Positions 1 to 9,137 are shown, counted from the stretch's first letter. The stretch is 64,000 nucleotides of DNA from Micromonospora echinospora (GCF_900091495.1 NZ_LT607413.1:5161001-5225000), one strand, 5' to 3'. The notes: generated by a model from the letters alone, not told the origin. Numbers and translations: made by a program.

Positions 1-166
1 GGACGCGAGCTTCCAGCGGCGGGCCGGCCTGGCCGACGCCTCGGGGCTCTCGCTGGAGTCGCAGAACTTCCCGGGCCGGTACGTACGCCACCGGGACGGG
101 CTGCTCCACCTGGAGGCGGTGAACTCGACGGCCGAGCGGGCCTCGGCCACCTTCCACCTGGAATAG
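1..166 (+). CDS. C-terminal end of a CBM42 (AbfB-domain) secreted protein, partial
   Basis: Only the last 54 codons are present; the gene starts left of the window. The peptide has the pattern of an arabinofuranosidase-B (CBM42) repeat: GLADASGLSLES, then FPGRYVRHRDG, then a final SATFHLE. This closely matches the AbfB domain in the gene at 3144-4535. CBM42 domains bind arabinofuranose side chains of hemicellulose or arabinan. The catalytic part is out of view, so the enzyme class is unknown. It is followed by a strong hairpin and converges on the GH127 gene. Confidence 0.75.
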   Translation, partial: DASFQRRAGLADASGLSLESQNFPGRYVRHRDGLLHLEAVNSTAERASATFHLE

Positions 167-233
167 CCCCTCCCGAGCCGGACCCACGCCGCCGACCCAG
201 GCCCGCACGGTCAGACGAACGGCACGACCACCG

Positions 234-262
234 CCGGCCGGCCCCCTCCCGGGGCCGGCCGG
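234..262. terminator. Hairpin terminator between convergent arabinan genes
   Basis: A 12-bp perfect GC stem (arms 234-245 and 251-262) with a 5-nt loop lies between the CBM42 gene end at 166 and the GH127 stop at 304. No clear T-tract follows, which is common in actinobacteria. It can serve both convergent genes. Confidence 0.6.
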
Positions 263-303
263 TCGCGTCGTGGGTCACCGGCCGGCGACCGGTGTCCGAC
301 GGG

Positions 304-3033
304 TCACACGAACCGCCAGCGCTGGTCGGCGGCACCGCTGTCGTCGCCGAGCACGACCTGGGCTCCCTGGTTGCGGGAACCGCCGCTGACGCCGAGGACC
401 CGACCGCCGTCGGCGCACTGGATGCGGAAGTAGCCACCACCGCCGTACCGCAGTCGCCACCGGTGGTTCAGGGCACCGTTGTCGGCCCACTGCACGATCC
501 GGGCACCGGCGGTGGCGCTACCCTCGACGGCGAGCACCTTGCCGCTGTGCGAGTTGCGCAGCCGGAGGTGACCGCCGTCCACGATCGCGGTCCAGAGGTG
601 GTCGGCGGTGCCGCTGTCACCCCACTGGATGACGAGACCGCCGTCGGCGGTGGACATGTCCCGCACACCGAGCACCAGGCCGCTGGCGAGGTTCTGGATC
701 CGCCGGGCCCCATTCGGCAGGAACCGCCACTGGTTGTCCGGGCTGCCGTCGTCCCGGTCCTGCACCGCCAGGGCGCCCTGGCCGGTGGCGCCCCCCGAGA
801 TGGCGAGCAGCTTGCCGCTGTGCACGTTGCGCAGCTTGTGGGTGCCGTCGCCGACGTCGACCACCGTCCAGAGATGGTCGGCGGTGCCGTTGTCCGCCCA
901 CTGGAGAACCCGCGCGTTGTCGGCGGTGGACATGTTCTCCACGCCGAGCACCTTGCCGCTGTGCACGTTGCGCAGCCGGACGGCCGCACCGTCGACCAGC
1001 ATCTGCCAGTCGTGGTCGGCGGTGCCGGTGTCGCCCCACTGGAGCGCGAGTCCGCCGTCGGCGGTGGACATGTCCTGGATGCCGAGCACGAGACCGCTGG
1101 CCGCGTTGGCGAGGCGGAAACTGGCGTCGCCGCCGGTGCCGACACGCCAGTACACCGTGTAGTTGTGTCCGTGGGCGTCGTAGAAGGGTCCGAGCCGGAC
1201 CGGCGCGCCGTCGGCGACGGCGGTGAACGCCAGGGTGCTGTCGCCGGTCCGTCGGACCGAGCCGACGTCCAGCGCGGGAAGCCTGCTCAGGGCGGTGTCG
1301 CCGTAGTCGCCGGACAGCACCACCGGGCCGTACGTGATCGCCTGGACCGCCGCGTCGTCGTTGGCGGCGGCCATGACGACGCGCATCGGCAGGCGGACCG
1401 TGACGACGTCGCCCGAGGTCCAGGCCCGGTTCAGGACGGCGTAGGTGCCCGGCGTCGTGGCGATCTGCTGCGGCGTGCCGTTGACACTGACGGTCGCCCC
1501 GCTCGTCCACGCCGGGATCCGGATCCGCATCGTCCACGACCCGCCGACCGATCCGGTGACGGTCAGGGTGGTGGTGTCGCTGACCGGGTAGGCGGTGGTC
1601 TGGGTGACGGTGATGCCGCGTCGCGTCCAGTCGAGCACCGACGGCATGAACAGGTTCACCGTCAGCGTCGTGCCGTTCTGGAAGTAGATCGAGTCCATCA
1701 GCGTGGTGTTGGTCTCCAGGCCGGTGCCCTGGCAGCACCAGAAGGAGTGGTGGTCGGTGCTCCAGGTGCCGCCGCCCCAGGCCGGGCCGACGCCCCGCCG
1801 ACCGCCCGGGTGCAGCGGCGTGAAGTAGGTGACGTGCCCGCGGGCGTCGGCCGGGTTCTGCTGCCCGATCAGGTGGTTGAGCAGCGCCCGCTCGTAGTAG
1901 TCGACGTACGCGACCCGGTTCGGGTCCAACTGCCACAGCTCCCGGGTCAGCCGGAGCATGTTGTAGGTGTTGCACGCCTCGCAGGTGTCGCTGCGCAGGT
2001 ATCCGGCGATGGCGTCGGGGGCCCGGAAGTGCTCGGCCTGGCTGTTGCCACCGATCACGTAGGTGTGCGCGTCGACGGTGATGGACCACGCGTTGGCGGC
2101 GATGTCCCGGTAACGGGTGACGCCGGTGGCCTTGAACTCCCGGGCGGCGCCGATCCACTTCGGCACCTGGGTGTTGGCGTGCAGTCCGTTGAGCCGGTCC
2201 TGGTTCGCCGCGAGCGGGTCGAACACGGCGGCGTGGTCGAACCGCTGCGCGACGGTCAGCCAGCGGGCGTCACCGGTCTGCTGGTACAGGTCGGCCAGCA
2301 CCGCGTTCATGCCGCCGAACTCGGTGCCCAGCATGGCCTGCATCTGGGCGGTGGTGAGTCGACCGGTGCGCCGGTCGACCCAGCCGGCGAGCGCCAGCAG
2401 GACGTCGCGGGCCCGGTTGTCGCCGACCAGACGCCACACGTCGAGCAGCCCGGCGAGGGTCTTGTGGACGCAGTAGTAGGGGACGTTGCGGTTGGTCAGC
2501 GTGCGGTTCTCCAGCGCGGTGAAGTCGGACTCCGGGAACCCGGAGAGGTAGCCGGCGTTGAAGCCGACGGAGGCGTTGTTCGCCTGACACTTCGCCAGCT
2601 CGGCCACCACGTGGGTCGCCCTGTCGCGGCAGGTGGTGTCGCCGAGCACCGCCCAGGCGTACGCCCACGCGCTGAGGAAGTGCCCCTGCACGTGGGTGCG
2701 GAACGGGAAGTCGGGGGCGTCCCAGCCGCCGTTCGGTGTCGCGCCGGCCGTGGACAGGCCGTGGTTGGCGCGGAAGTTGTAGAGCAGCCGGTTGACGTCG
2801 ACGAACCGCAGGTAGGCCAGCGTGCGGTTCTGGTTGTCCTGCCAGCGGCTCGCGGTCAGCCGGACCTGGCCCGGGTCGAACGCGTGGGCGGAGACGCCGA
2901 TGTCGGGCCGGGCCGGGGGCAGGACGGCGCCGGCGTCGGCGCGGGATCCGAGGACCGGCGCGACGGCGGTGCCGACGGCCGTCGCGCCGGCGGCGCGGAG
3001 AAGGGAACGACGGTTCAGGGCGGGAGATGGCAT
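304..3033 (-). CDS. Secreted GH127-type beta-L-arabinofuranosidase with ricin-type lectin repeats
   Basis: The protein has 909 aa. The ATG at 3033 is preceded by GGAGG at 5-nt spacing and opens a Tat-like signal (NRRSLLRAAG). The N-terminal two thirds looks like glycoside hydrolase family 127 (DUF1680), an (alpha/alpha)6 barrel. The Cys-rich zinc site of that family is visible as CEAC (E352, C354) and WCC (C433, C434); by analogy with HypBA1, C433 would be the nucleophile and E334 a candidate acid/base. The last about 270 residues hold at least six ricin-B/CBM13-like repeats (SGLVLG..QWGD...W, HSGKVLGV...QWADNGTADHLW). It should remove L-arabinofuranose from plant polymers or glycoproteins outside the cell. 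Family is fairly sure; substrate is inferred. It probably shares the promoter of the GH43-like gene upstream. Confidence 0.85.
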   Translation of the reverse strand: MPSPALNRRSLLRAAGATAVGTAVAPVLGSRADAGAVLPPARPDIGVSAHAFDPGQVRLTASRWQDNQNRTLAYLRFVDVNRLLYNFRANHGLSTAGATPNGGWDAPDFPFRTHVQGHFLSAWAYAWAVLGDTTCRDRATHVVAELAKCQANNASVGFNAGYLSGFPESDFTALENRTLTNRNVPYYCVHKTLAGLLDVWRLVGDNRARDVLLALAGWVDRRTGRLTTAQMQAMLGTEFGGMNAVLADLYQQTGDARWLTVAQRFDHAAVFDPLAANQDRLNGLHANTQVPKWIGAAREFKATGVTRYRDIAANAWSITVDAHTYVIGGNSQAEHFRAPDAIAGYLRSDTCEACNTYNMLRLTRELWQLDPNRVAYVDYYERALLNHLIGQQNPADARGHVTYFTPLHPGGRRGVGPAWGGGTWSTDHHSFWCCQGTGLETNTTLMDSIYFQNGTTLTVNLFMPSVLDWTRRGITVTQTTAYPVSDTTTLTVTGSVGGSWTMRIRIPAWTSGATVSVNGTPQQIATTPGTYAVLNRAWTSGDVVTVRLPMRVVMAAANDDAAVQAITYGPVVLSGDYGDTALSRLPALDVGSVRRTGDSTLAFTAVADGAPVRLGPFYDAHGHNYTVYWRVGTGGDASFRLANAASGLVLGIQDMSTADGGLALQWGDTGTADHDWQMLVDGAAVRLRNVHSGKVLGVENMSTADNARVLQWADNGTADHLWTVVDVGDGTHKLRNVHSGKLLAISGGATGQGALAVQDRDDGSPDNQWRFLPNGARRIQNLASGLVLGVRDMSTADGGLVIQWGDSGTADHLWTAIVDGGHLRLRNSHSGKVLAVEGSATAGARIVQWADNGALNHRWRLRYGGGGYFRIQCADGGRVLGVSGGSRNQGAQVVLGDDSGAADQRWRFV

Positions 3034-3143
3034 CACGGCCTCCGGAACTGGGGGTCCCGTCCGAGGACGGGCGGGTTGGACCGGTCGGTGGCCCGGCCCG
3101 AGCCGTCGCACGGTCGGCGGAACGGGTCGGACGGACCGGACCG

Positions 3144-4535
3144 CTAGGAGACGATCCGGAAGGTCGCGTCCTGCCGGTCGACGAGAGCGGAGGACGCGCC
3201 CAGCGGGTCGATGCGCAGCAGGTATCCGGAGTGGCGCAGGTAGCGGTCCGGGACGTTGTGCGAGCGGAACGACGTCCAGGAGGCGTCGGCCAGCCCGGGC
3301 GTCCGGTGGAAGGTGGCGTCGGCGCGGAACGTGGCGCTGCCGTCGTCGGGGTCGAGCCGGACCGCGTAGCCGCTGTGTCGCAGGTAGCTGCCGGGTCGGT
3401 TCACCGCCTCGAAGGAGACGCCGGCGGCGTCGGCGAGACCGGGCACCATCCGCCACATCTGGTCCTGGTACGGCTCCAGCGGGTACGGGTCGATCCGGCC
3501 CACGTTGTTCTGGTGCCGGACGACGCGGTCGGGGAAGTTGGACGACTTCAGCCGCACCCAGTTCGGGGTTCCCCACCTGCTGATCAGGCCGCTGTACTCG
3601 GCCTCGGTGAGGCCGACGACCGAGCCGTGCTTCGAGTTCAGTGGTGGGGTGTAGTCGCGCTGGTTCAGCACCGACCAGGAGTTGTTCCCGATGTTGCCGC
3701 TCGACCACAGGTAGAAGTCGTTGTTGACCGGGCTGAACGAGTCGCCCCAGAGCCACCAGCCGGCGCCGTCGTTGCGCCGGACCAGGTGCACCCCCTCGAT
3801 GGCGTTGCCCTGCCGCAGCCCGCTCGTGTAGGTGGTGAAGCTGTTCGGCGCGCCGGTGCTCGACCGGGCGCCGTACAGGTAACCGTCGGCCAGGTTCTTG
3901 TAGTACAGGTACGTGACACCGCCGTGGACCTGGATGTCCGGGTCGAGCACCGGGAATCCGGGGCTGAAGTAGGTCTGCGGGCCGCTGACGGTGCGGAAGT
4001 CGCTCGTGTAGTTCACCAGGAACAGGTCCGCGGTGGTGTTGGCCGAGTAGACGATGGCGTACTGGCCGCGGGCCGCGTCCCAGAACACCGTGGGCGCCCA
4101 GGTGTGGACGTTGCTGTAGGTGTGCATCCGGATGCGCCGGTAGCCGGTGAAGCTGGTCAGGTCGGCCGAGTCGTACACGTGCAGGTACTGGCTGACGCGC
4201 GCGAAGTCGGTGCCGCGCAGGTCGGTGGCGACCACCACGAAGGTGCCGTCCTGTTTGCGAAGGAGGAAGGGGTCCCGCAGACCGAGCTCACCGGCGGTCG
4301 GCGTGGCCACCGGACGGTTCTGGTTCAGCGGGGTCCAGTTCAGGCCGTCCCGGCTGACGGCGAGGTGCAGACCGTAGTCGGCCCCGGACTGGTTCGGTGA
4401 CTCGGTGAAGTAGGTCTTGACGTAGGCGGTGTGGGTGGCGGCCGATGCCCTCCGGGGGGCGAGCGTCAACCCGGCGGCGGTGGCCGCGCCGGTCGCGACC
4501 ATGCCGAGGGTGAAGGCTCGTCGGGTCAGCGTCAT
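3144..4535 (-). CDS. Secreted GH43-like arabinosidase with C-terminal AbfB (CBM42) domain
   Basis: 463 aa. The start at 4535 gives MTLTRRAFTLGM, a twin-arginine signal, followed by an Ala-rich cleavage region. The central part reads as a five-bladed beta-propeller glycosidase, with segments such as SRDGLNWTPLNQ, LRDPFLLR and DPDIQVHGGVTYLYYKN; acidic residues suitable for GH43 catalysis are present but not assigned. The last about 150 residues are two AbfB-type repeats (GSYLRHSGYAVRLD; DRYLRHSGYLLRID). It lies 110 bp upstream of the GH127 gene in the same direction, so a two-gene arabinan operon is likely. It is the gene nearest the palindromic operator at 4703-4718. An arabinofuranosidase or arabinan hydrolase role is inferred from the CBM and context. 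Confidence 0.8.
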   Translation of the reverse strand: MTLTRRAFTLGMVATGAATAAGLTLAPRRASAATHTAYVKTYFTESPNQSGADYGLHLAVSRDGLNWTPLNQNRPVATPTAGELGLRDPFLLRKQDGTFVVVATDLRGTDFARVSQYLHVYDSADLTSFTGYRRIRMHTYSNVHTWAPTVFWDAARGQYAIVYSANTTADLFLVNYTSDFRTVSGPQTYFSPGFPVLDPDIQVHGGVTYLYYKNLADGYLYGARSSTGAPNSFTTYTSGLRQGNAIEGVHLVRRNDGAGWWLWGDSFSPVNNDFYLWSSGNIGNNSWSVLNQRDYTPPLNSKHGSVVGLTEAEYSGLISRWGTPNWVRLKSSNFPDRVVRHQNNVGRIDPYPLEPYQDQMWRMVPGLADAAGVSFEAVNRPGSYLRHSGYAVRLDPDDGSATFRADATFHRTPGLADASWTSFRSHNVPDRYLRHSGYLLRIDPLGASSALVDRQDATFRIVS

Positions 4536-4702
4536 GGGGGTGGCCTTTCTCGGTGGCGACGGTGCGACGACGACGGTGCGGGACGGGACGTCACGGGGCC
4601 GGAGCGGGATCAGGCGTGGCTCGGCGGGGGCGGGGCGTCCCCGCAGCGGCGGTCGCGCCGGGCGCGGCCGGCGACCAGAACACATTCCGGCTACGTTCAT
4701 CG

Positions 4703-4718
4703 ATGTTATCGCTAACAT
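4703..4718. promoter_or_regulatory. LacI-family palindromic operator upstream of the arabinan operon
   Basis: ATGTTATCGCTAACAT is an inverted repeat with one mismatched pair around a central CG. It matches the ATGTKAGCGSTMACAT type of site described for LacI-family arabinose regulators (AraQ) in actinobacteria. It lies about 170 bp upstream of the GH43-like start, and on the minus strand TATGTT within it could be a -10 element. The rest of the 372-bp gap 4536-4907 shows no other clear element. No LacI gene is inside the window, so the repressor must lie elsewhere. Confidence 0.6.
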
Positions 4719-4907
4719 AGCCGTCCGTTGACGTGCTTGCAAGGCATCACCCCGTACGCCGGGCGGACGCCGGTGGTCTGCCGGACGTGGGCCCGGACCG
4801 CGGCCCCGGACCGTTCCACGATGATGTCGTCCGTGGTCGGTGCGGCAGGGGCCGGGCCGGAGGTTGACCCTCTCCCCGGGGGATGGTCGAGGCTGTCGGA
4901 GGCGTCG

Positions 4908-5765
4908 GTGACGGGGTTGATGCCGATCGGGGTGTTCGCGCGAGCGACCCGGTTGTCCGTTCGAGTGCTGCGAAACTACGACCGACTGGGCCTGCTCGTC
5001 CCGGCGTGGGTCGACCCGGATACCGGCTACCGCTGGTACGGCGTCGACCAGTTCTCCCGGGCGGGGCTGGTCCAACGGCTGCGAGAGCTGGAGGTGCCGT
5101 TGTCCGAGATCGCCGAGATCCTGGCGGCCGACACCCCGGAACAGGCCGGCGCCGTCGTCGAGCGGCACCGGGAACGCGTGGCCGCGCGGGCGGCCCGGCT
5201 GGACGAGATCGCCGGACGGCTGGGGGCCGTGCTGGCCGAGCCGGGGCGTGTGTCGGGCTGGCTGGAGGTGTACGAACGGTGGCGTGGGGCTGCGCCCACC
5301 GCCCGCGTGCGGGTGCGTACCCCGCGCAGCGGGCTGGCCGACGCGTTGGCACCCGGGTTCGCGCGGCTCTTCGCCGGCCTCGCCGAGCAGGGCATCGCAC
5401 CGGCGGGTCCGGCCGGGACCTGCTACCTCACCGACGACCTCGACGCGGCGGACCTGGAGGTGGAGTTGTTCGTGCCGGTGGTACGCCCGCCCCGGCCCAC
5501 CGCGACCATCGCGGTCGGGGAACAGTCGGCCTGCCTGCTCGCCGCGACCGTGCACGAGGGCGGCTACGACGACATCGGAACCGCCTACCGATCGCTGGGG
5601 CGCTGGATCGCCGAGCAGAACCGGACGCTGGCGGGCCCGGCCGAGGAGCGCTACCTCGTCCCACCCGCGCCCGGCGTGCCCACGGCCGCGCTCCGTACGG
5701 AGATCGCCTGGCCGGTCCGACCCGTGTCCGGCCCGGCCCGACCAGCAGCTCAGGAGGCCAGATGA
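4908..5765 (+). CDS. MerR-family regulator with GyrI-like effector domain
   Basis: About 285 aa. A GTG start at 4908 is preferred because GGAGG (4898-4902) sits 5 nt upstream; ATG 4920 is the alternative. The N-terminus has the MerR winged-helix pattern (GVFARATRLSVRVLRNYDRLGLL...GYRWY) and is followed by an Arg/Glu-rich dimerisation helix near residues 75-110. The remainder resembles the GyrI-like/BacA effector domain that binds multidrug-type small molecules (LEVELFVPV, a paired HEGGYDDIGTAYRSLGRWI motif). Its stop overlaps the BtrH-like gene in an ATGA, so the two are translationally coupled and this protein probably controls that gene. Confidence 0.85.
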   Translation: MTGLMPIGVFARATRLSVRVLRNYDRLGLLVPAWVDPDTGYRWYGVDQFSRAGLVQRLRELEVPLSEIAEILAADTPEQAGAVVERHRERVAARAARLDEIAGRLGAVLAEPGRVSGWLEVYERWRGAAPTARVRVRTPRSGLADALAPGFARLFAGLAEQGIAPAGPAGTCYLTDDLDAADLEVELFVPVVRPPRPTATIAVGEQSACLLAATVHEGGYDDIGTAYRSLGRWIAEQNRTLAGPAEERYLVPPAPGVPTAALRTEIAWPVRPVSGPARPAAQEAR

Positions 5766-6751
5766 TCATCGAGAACGTGGCGTTCCCCGCCGGCCGGCAC
5801 TGCGAGACCACCACGCTTGGCGCCCTGCTGCGCCACGAGGGCGTCGAGCTGTCCGAGCCCATGCTGTTCGGCCTCGGCGAAGGTCTGGGCTTCGTCTACT
5901 GGGATGCCAGGAACATGGACTTCCCGTTCCTCGGTGGCCGCACCAAGCCCACCACGATCACCCGGACCGTGGCCGACCGGCTGGGCCTGACGCTGCACGT
6001 CCAGGAGACCGCCTCGCCCCGTAAGGCCTGGCAGAACGTCGCCGCCGCCGTTGCCGCCGGGCGTCCGGTCGGCCTGCAACTGGACTGCTACCACCTGGAC
6101 TACTTCACCACGAAGGTCCACTTCGGGGGCCACTTCGTCGCGATGTACGGCTACGACGACACCCACGCCTACCTGGTCGACACCGCCCAGCAGGGCGGCG
6201 CCGTGACGACCACGCTGACGAGCCTGGAACGGGCCCGCAACGAGCGGGGACCGATGACCGCCCGCAACCTCTCCTACACCGTCGCCCGCCCCACCGACCG
6301 ACCCGACCTGGGCGACGCCATCCGGACGGCCGTCCGCGACAACGCGCACGCCTTCCTGAACCCACCCATCGCCAACCTCGGTCACCGCGGCATCGACAAG
6401 GCGGCCCGACAGGTGACGCGGTGGCTCGACCGCGCGAACGACCCGTCCCGCGACCTGCCGCAGACAGCGGCGCTGATGGAACGCGGCGGAACCGGCGGCG
6501 CCCTGTTCCGCGCCATGTACCGCGACTTCCTCGCCGAATGCGCCACGATCGTCGACGACGACGACGTCCGCCTCGGTCACCAGATGTACGCCGAGATCGC
6601 CCCGTTGTGGACCGAGGTCTCCCAGCACATCACGGCCGCCGGAGAAACCGGTGACCCCGACCGTCTGACCCGCGCCTCGGCGATCCTCACCGAACTCGCG
6701 GACCGGGAACGTGCCGCCATGCGGGTCCTGAGCGGCGTCCGCGCCGACTGA
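5762..6751 (+). CDS. BtrH-like N-terminal domain protein (DUF4872 type)
   Basis: 329 aa. The N-terminal half has the hallmarks of the BtrH domain: AGRHCETTTLGALLRHEG, GEGLGFVYW, then DCYHLDYF...HFGGHFVAMYGYDD and LVDTAQQGG. BtrH of butirosin synthesis is an acyltransferase of cysteine-protease-like fold; here C near residue 14, H in GGHFVA and D in LVDTA could form a comparable triad. The C-terminal half is helical. It begins inside the stop of the MerR gene (ATGA). No antibiotic cluster surrounds it, so an acyl-transfer or amide-handling role on a molecule sensed by the MerR partner is only an inference. Confidence 0.75.
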   Translation: MIIENVAFPAGRHCETTTLGALLRHEGVELSEPMLFGLGEGLGFVYWDARNMDFPFLGGRTKPTTITRTVADRLGLTLHVQETASPRKAWQNVAAAVAAGRPVGLQLDCYHLDYFTTKVHFGGHFVAMYGYDDTHAYLVDTAQQGGAVTTTLTSLERARNERGPMTARNLSYTVARPTDRPDLGDAIRTAVRDNAHAFLNPPIANLGHRGIDKAARQVTRWLDRANDPSRDLPQTAALMERGGTGGALFRAMYRDFLAECATIVDDDDVRLGHQMYAEIAPLWTEVSQHITAAGETGDPDRLTRASAILTELADRERAAMRVLSGVRAD

Positions 6752-6815
6752 CCACCTCGGCGGCCCGGCGGCGTCGAGGTGACGTCGACGTGACCGTGGC
6801 CCGACCGGGAACGGA

Positions 6816-7226
6816 TCACCGGGGTTGGGTCACGTTGACCATCCACGGGATGCCGAACCGGTCGACGCAGGAGCCGTACAGGTCGCCCCACATCTGCTTC
6901 TCGAACGGCATCGTGACGGTGCCGCCGTCGGACAACTTCTCCCATGCCTCCTCAAGGCCGTCCCCGGGGTCGCCGCTGAGGCTGCACGTGATGGTGTCGC
7001 CCGGGTTGTACGCCATGCCGGGCGCGGTGTCGGAGGCCATCAGGACGTAGCCCCGATCGGTGGTGAGCATCGCGTGCATCACCTTGTCGGCGAGGGCAGG
7101 GTCGGGCGGACCGTACTCACCGAACGTGCTGACCTGGAGCTGGCCGCCGAACACCGACTGGTAGAACTCCATGGCCTCGCGAGCGTTGCCGTCGAAGGTG
7201 AGGTACGGGTTGAGACGGGACGTCAT
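6816..7226 (-). CDS. VOC-superfamily (PhnB-like) protein
   Basis: 136 aa. The ATG at 7226 has GGGAG at 7-nt spacing; a GTG one codon earlier lacks good spacing. The sequence has the PhnB/glyoxalase-like pattern: PYLTFDGNAREAMEFYQSVFGG at the N-terminus, a central MHAMLTTDRGYVLMASD strand, and a terminal DRFGIPWMVN. Such small homodimeric VOC proteins are abundant in actinomycetes; many lack the metal ligands and have no known substrate. It stands alone and is divergent from the PhzF-like gene. Confidence 0.85.
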   Translation of the reverse strand: MTSRLNPYLTFDGNAREAMEFYQSVFGGQLQVSTFGEYGPPDPALADKVMHAMLTTDRGYVLMASDTAPGMAYNPGDTITCSLSGDPGDGLEEAWEKLSDGGTVTMPFEKQMWGDLYGSCVDRFGIPWMVNVTQPR

Positions 7227-7559
7227 CACAGAGCTCCCTTGGCTGGGCTGACCGGGTCACCTCAGACGCTAGGCCTACCCACCGACGATCCGGGCCGTCC
7301 CGGGAACCAACACCCCGACCGGGGGGACACCATCGCTGGTGACGAGGTCCGGCCGCGCCGAAAACGATCTCCCCGGAGGAGAGGTCCGGCCCGGCCGGGT
7401 GCGGGATCCGTCCGCGCCCGCACGATCCGGCAGGCCAGTCCAGTTCGTCGTGAGTGGCCCTGTCCCGCCGGGTGGGCATCCGTTGGGATGGACCTGTCTC
7501 CGCTGACGGGCGGGGTGCCCGTGACCGATGTCCGCTGCCAACGAAAGGTCCTGACGACT
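7227..7559. other. Intergenic region between divergent VOC and PhzF-like genes
   Basis: This 333-bp gap contains no open frame with codon use like its neighbours. It contains the ribosome-binding site of the VOC gene (AAGGGAG near 7240) and of the PhzF gene (GAAAGG near 7541). I see no convincing palindrome or promoter pair. Confidence 0.5.
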
Positions 7560-8402
7560 ATGCCGCGCTCACGCCCGTTCGCGCAGGTCGACGTGTTCTC
7601 CACGACCCCGTATCTCGGCAATCCGGTCGCCGTCGTCCTCGACGGGACCGACCTGACCGACGAGGAGATGCGACGCCTCGCGCGCTGGACGAACCTGTCC
7701 GAGACGACGTTCGTGCTGCCGCCCACCGACCCGGAGGCGGACTACCGACTGCGGATCTTCACCCCCGGAGGCGAACTGCCGTTCGCCGGGCACCCCACCC
7801 TCGGGTCCGCGCGCGCGTGGCTGGACCACGGCGGCGCACCGCGCCGGGCCGACCGGGTCGTCCAGGAGTGCGGCGCCGGCCTGATCAACGTGCGCCTCGG
7901 CGACGGCGTCCTGTCCTTCGCCGCCCCGCCGCTCCTCCGCGACGGCGCGCTCGACGAGGAGTTCGTCGACGAGATCGTCGCCGCGTTCGGCATCACGCGT
8001 GACCGTGTCCTCGCCCACCAGTGGGTCGACAACGGGCCCGGCTGGTGCGTGGTCCAGTTGCCCACGGCGGAGGAGGTGCTCGCCCTCGAACCCGACCTGT
8101 CCCGCATCCCGACCGCGATGGTCGGCGCGATCGGGGCCTACCCCGCCGGGTCCGCGCACGCCTTCGAGATGCGCACCTTCGCCCCCGGCGCCGGGGTGGC
8201 CGAGGACCCGGTGTGCGGCAGCATGAACGCCTCGGTCGGGCAGTGGCTCACCGCCACCGGCGGCGCGGCTCCCACCTACCGCGTCTCGCAGGGCAAGCGG
8301 ATGGGCCGGGCCGGGACCATCGAGATCAGCCTCGACCCGGACGGCACCCTCTGGGTCGGCGGCGCCGCCACCAGCTACATCAGCGGCGCCATCACCCTCT
8401 GA
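7560..8402 (+). CDS. PhzF-family epimerase/isomerase
   Basis: 280 aa. ATG 7560 gives MPRSRPFAQVDVFSTTPYLGNPVAVV, the usual PhzF start. Further hallmarks are NLSETTFVLPP with the catalytic-type Glu, DYRLRIFTPGGELPFAGHPTLGSA, and GAGVAEDPVCGSMNASVGQWL near the C-terminus. The two-lobed diaminopimelate-epimerase-like fold acts in phenazine synthesis (PhzF) or on unknown substrates in most genomes. There is no phenazine cluster nearby, so the substrate is not assigned. Confidence 0.9.
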   Translation: MPRSRPFAQVDVFSTTPYLGNPVAVVLDGTDLTDEEMRRLARWTNLSETTFVLPPTDPEADYRLRIFTPGGELPFAGHPTLGSARAWLDHGGAPRRADRVVQECGAGLINVRLGDGVLSFAAPPLLRDGALDEEFVDEIVAAFGITRDRVLAHQWVDNGPGWCVVQLPTAEEVLALEPDLSRIPTAMVGAIGAYPAGSAHAFEMRTFAPGAGVAEDPVCGSMNASVGQWLTATGGAAPTYRVSQGKRMGRAGTIEISLDPDGTLWVGGAATSYISGAITL

Positions 8403-8459
8403 CCTCGGCGTCGACGACGTCGCCGGTCCGCACGGCACCCGTGGGCCGACCGGGGTGGG

Positions 8460-9137
8460 TCAGCCGCGACCGAGGCCCTGCTCGCGTGCGCGCACGATGG
8501 CCTGCCCACGGTCGCTCACGCCGAGCTTGACCAGCACGTTCGAGACGTGGTTGCGTACCGTCTTCGGGCTGAGCGCCAGCCGCTGTGCGATCGCGCGGTT
8601 GTCCAGCCCGTGCGCCACGTGGTCGAGGACCTCCCGCTCCCGGTCGGTGAGCTGCGAGAAGGGCGGCACCGTGCCGGTTCCCCGGGTGAGGAAGCCGACC
8701 GTGCGCGCTCGTATCTCCGGCCCGAGCAGCATCTCGCCGTCCGCGACGGCCCGTACCGCCCGCTCCACCTGCGGCGGCGACGCTCCCTTGAGGAGATAGC
8801 CGGACGCGCCGGCCCGCAACGCGCCGAAGACCGAGTCGTCGTCGTCGAACATCGTGATCACGAGCACGGCGACGCCCGGGTGCCGGGCCCGGATCATCCG
8901 CGTCGCCTCCACCCCGGAGCGGTCGCCGAGGTGCAGGTCCATCAGCACGACGTCGGGAGTGCGGGCCTCGACGAGCGTGAGCGCGGACGGCACGTCGACC
9001 GCCTCACCGACACAGACGATGCCGTCCAGCGTCCCCAGCAGCGCCGTCATCCCGAGCCGGAACACCGGATGGTCGTCCACCACCGCGACCCGGATGACTC
9101 CGTTCCCCGGGACGCCGTCCGCCGTCGGCACGTTCAT
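8460..9137 (-). CDS. NarL/LuxR-family response regulator
   Basis: 225 aa. A receiver domain (VAVVDDHPVFRLGM, phospho-acceptor D in DVVLMDLHLGDRSG, K in GYLLKGASP) is followed by a C-terminal LuxR helix-turn-helix (LTDREREVLDHVAHGLDNRAIAQRL...VRNHVSNVLVKLGV). It overlaps the upstream histidine kinase by an ATGA, which makes this a cognate pair. The target genes are unknown; the adjacent PhzF gene points toward it from the other side. Confidence 0.92.
   Translation of the reverse strand: MNVPTADGVPGNGVIRVAVVDDHPVFRLGMTALLGTLDGIVCVGEAVDVPSALTLVEARTPDVVLMDLHLGDRSGVEATRMIRARHPGVAVLVITMFDDDDSVFGALRAGASGYLLKGASPPQVERAVRAVADGEMLLGPEIRARTVGFLTRGTGTVPPFSQLTDREREVLDHVAHGLDNRAIAQRLALSPKTVRNHVSNVLVKLGVSDRGQAIVRAREQGLGRG

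Noticed and set aside
292..3147. 951-residue plus-strand open frame over the GH127 gene
   Set aside because: It is a GC-rich antisense shadow: no known motifs, Val/Gly/Ala/Arg/His-rich composition, while the opposite strand encodes clear GH127 and lectin motifs.
7560..8402. Phenazine biosynthesis gene phzF
   Set aside because: The family match is good, but none of the other phz genes is present; most PhzF homologues have unrelated roles.
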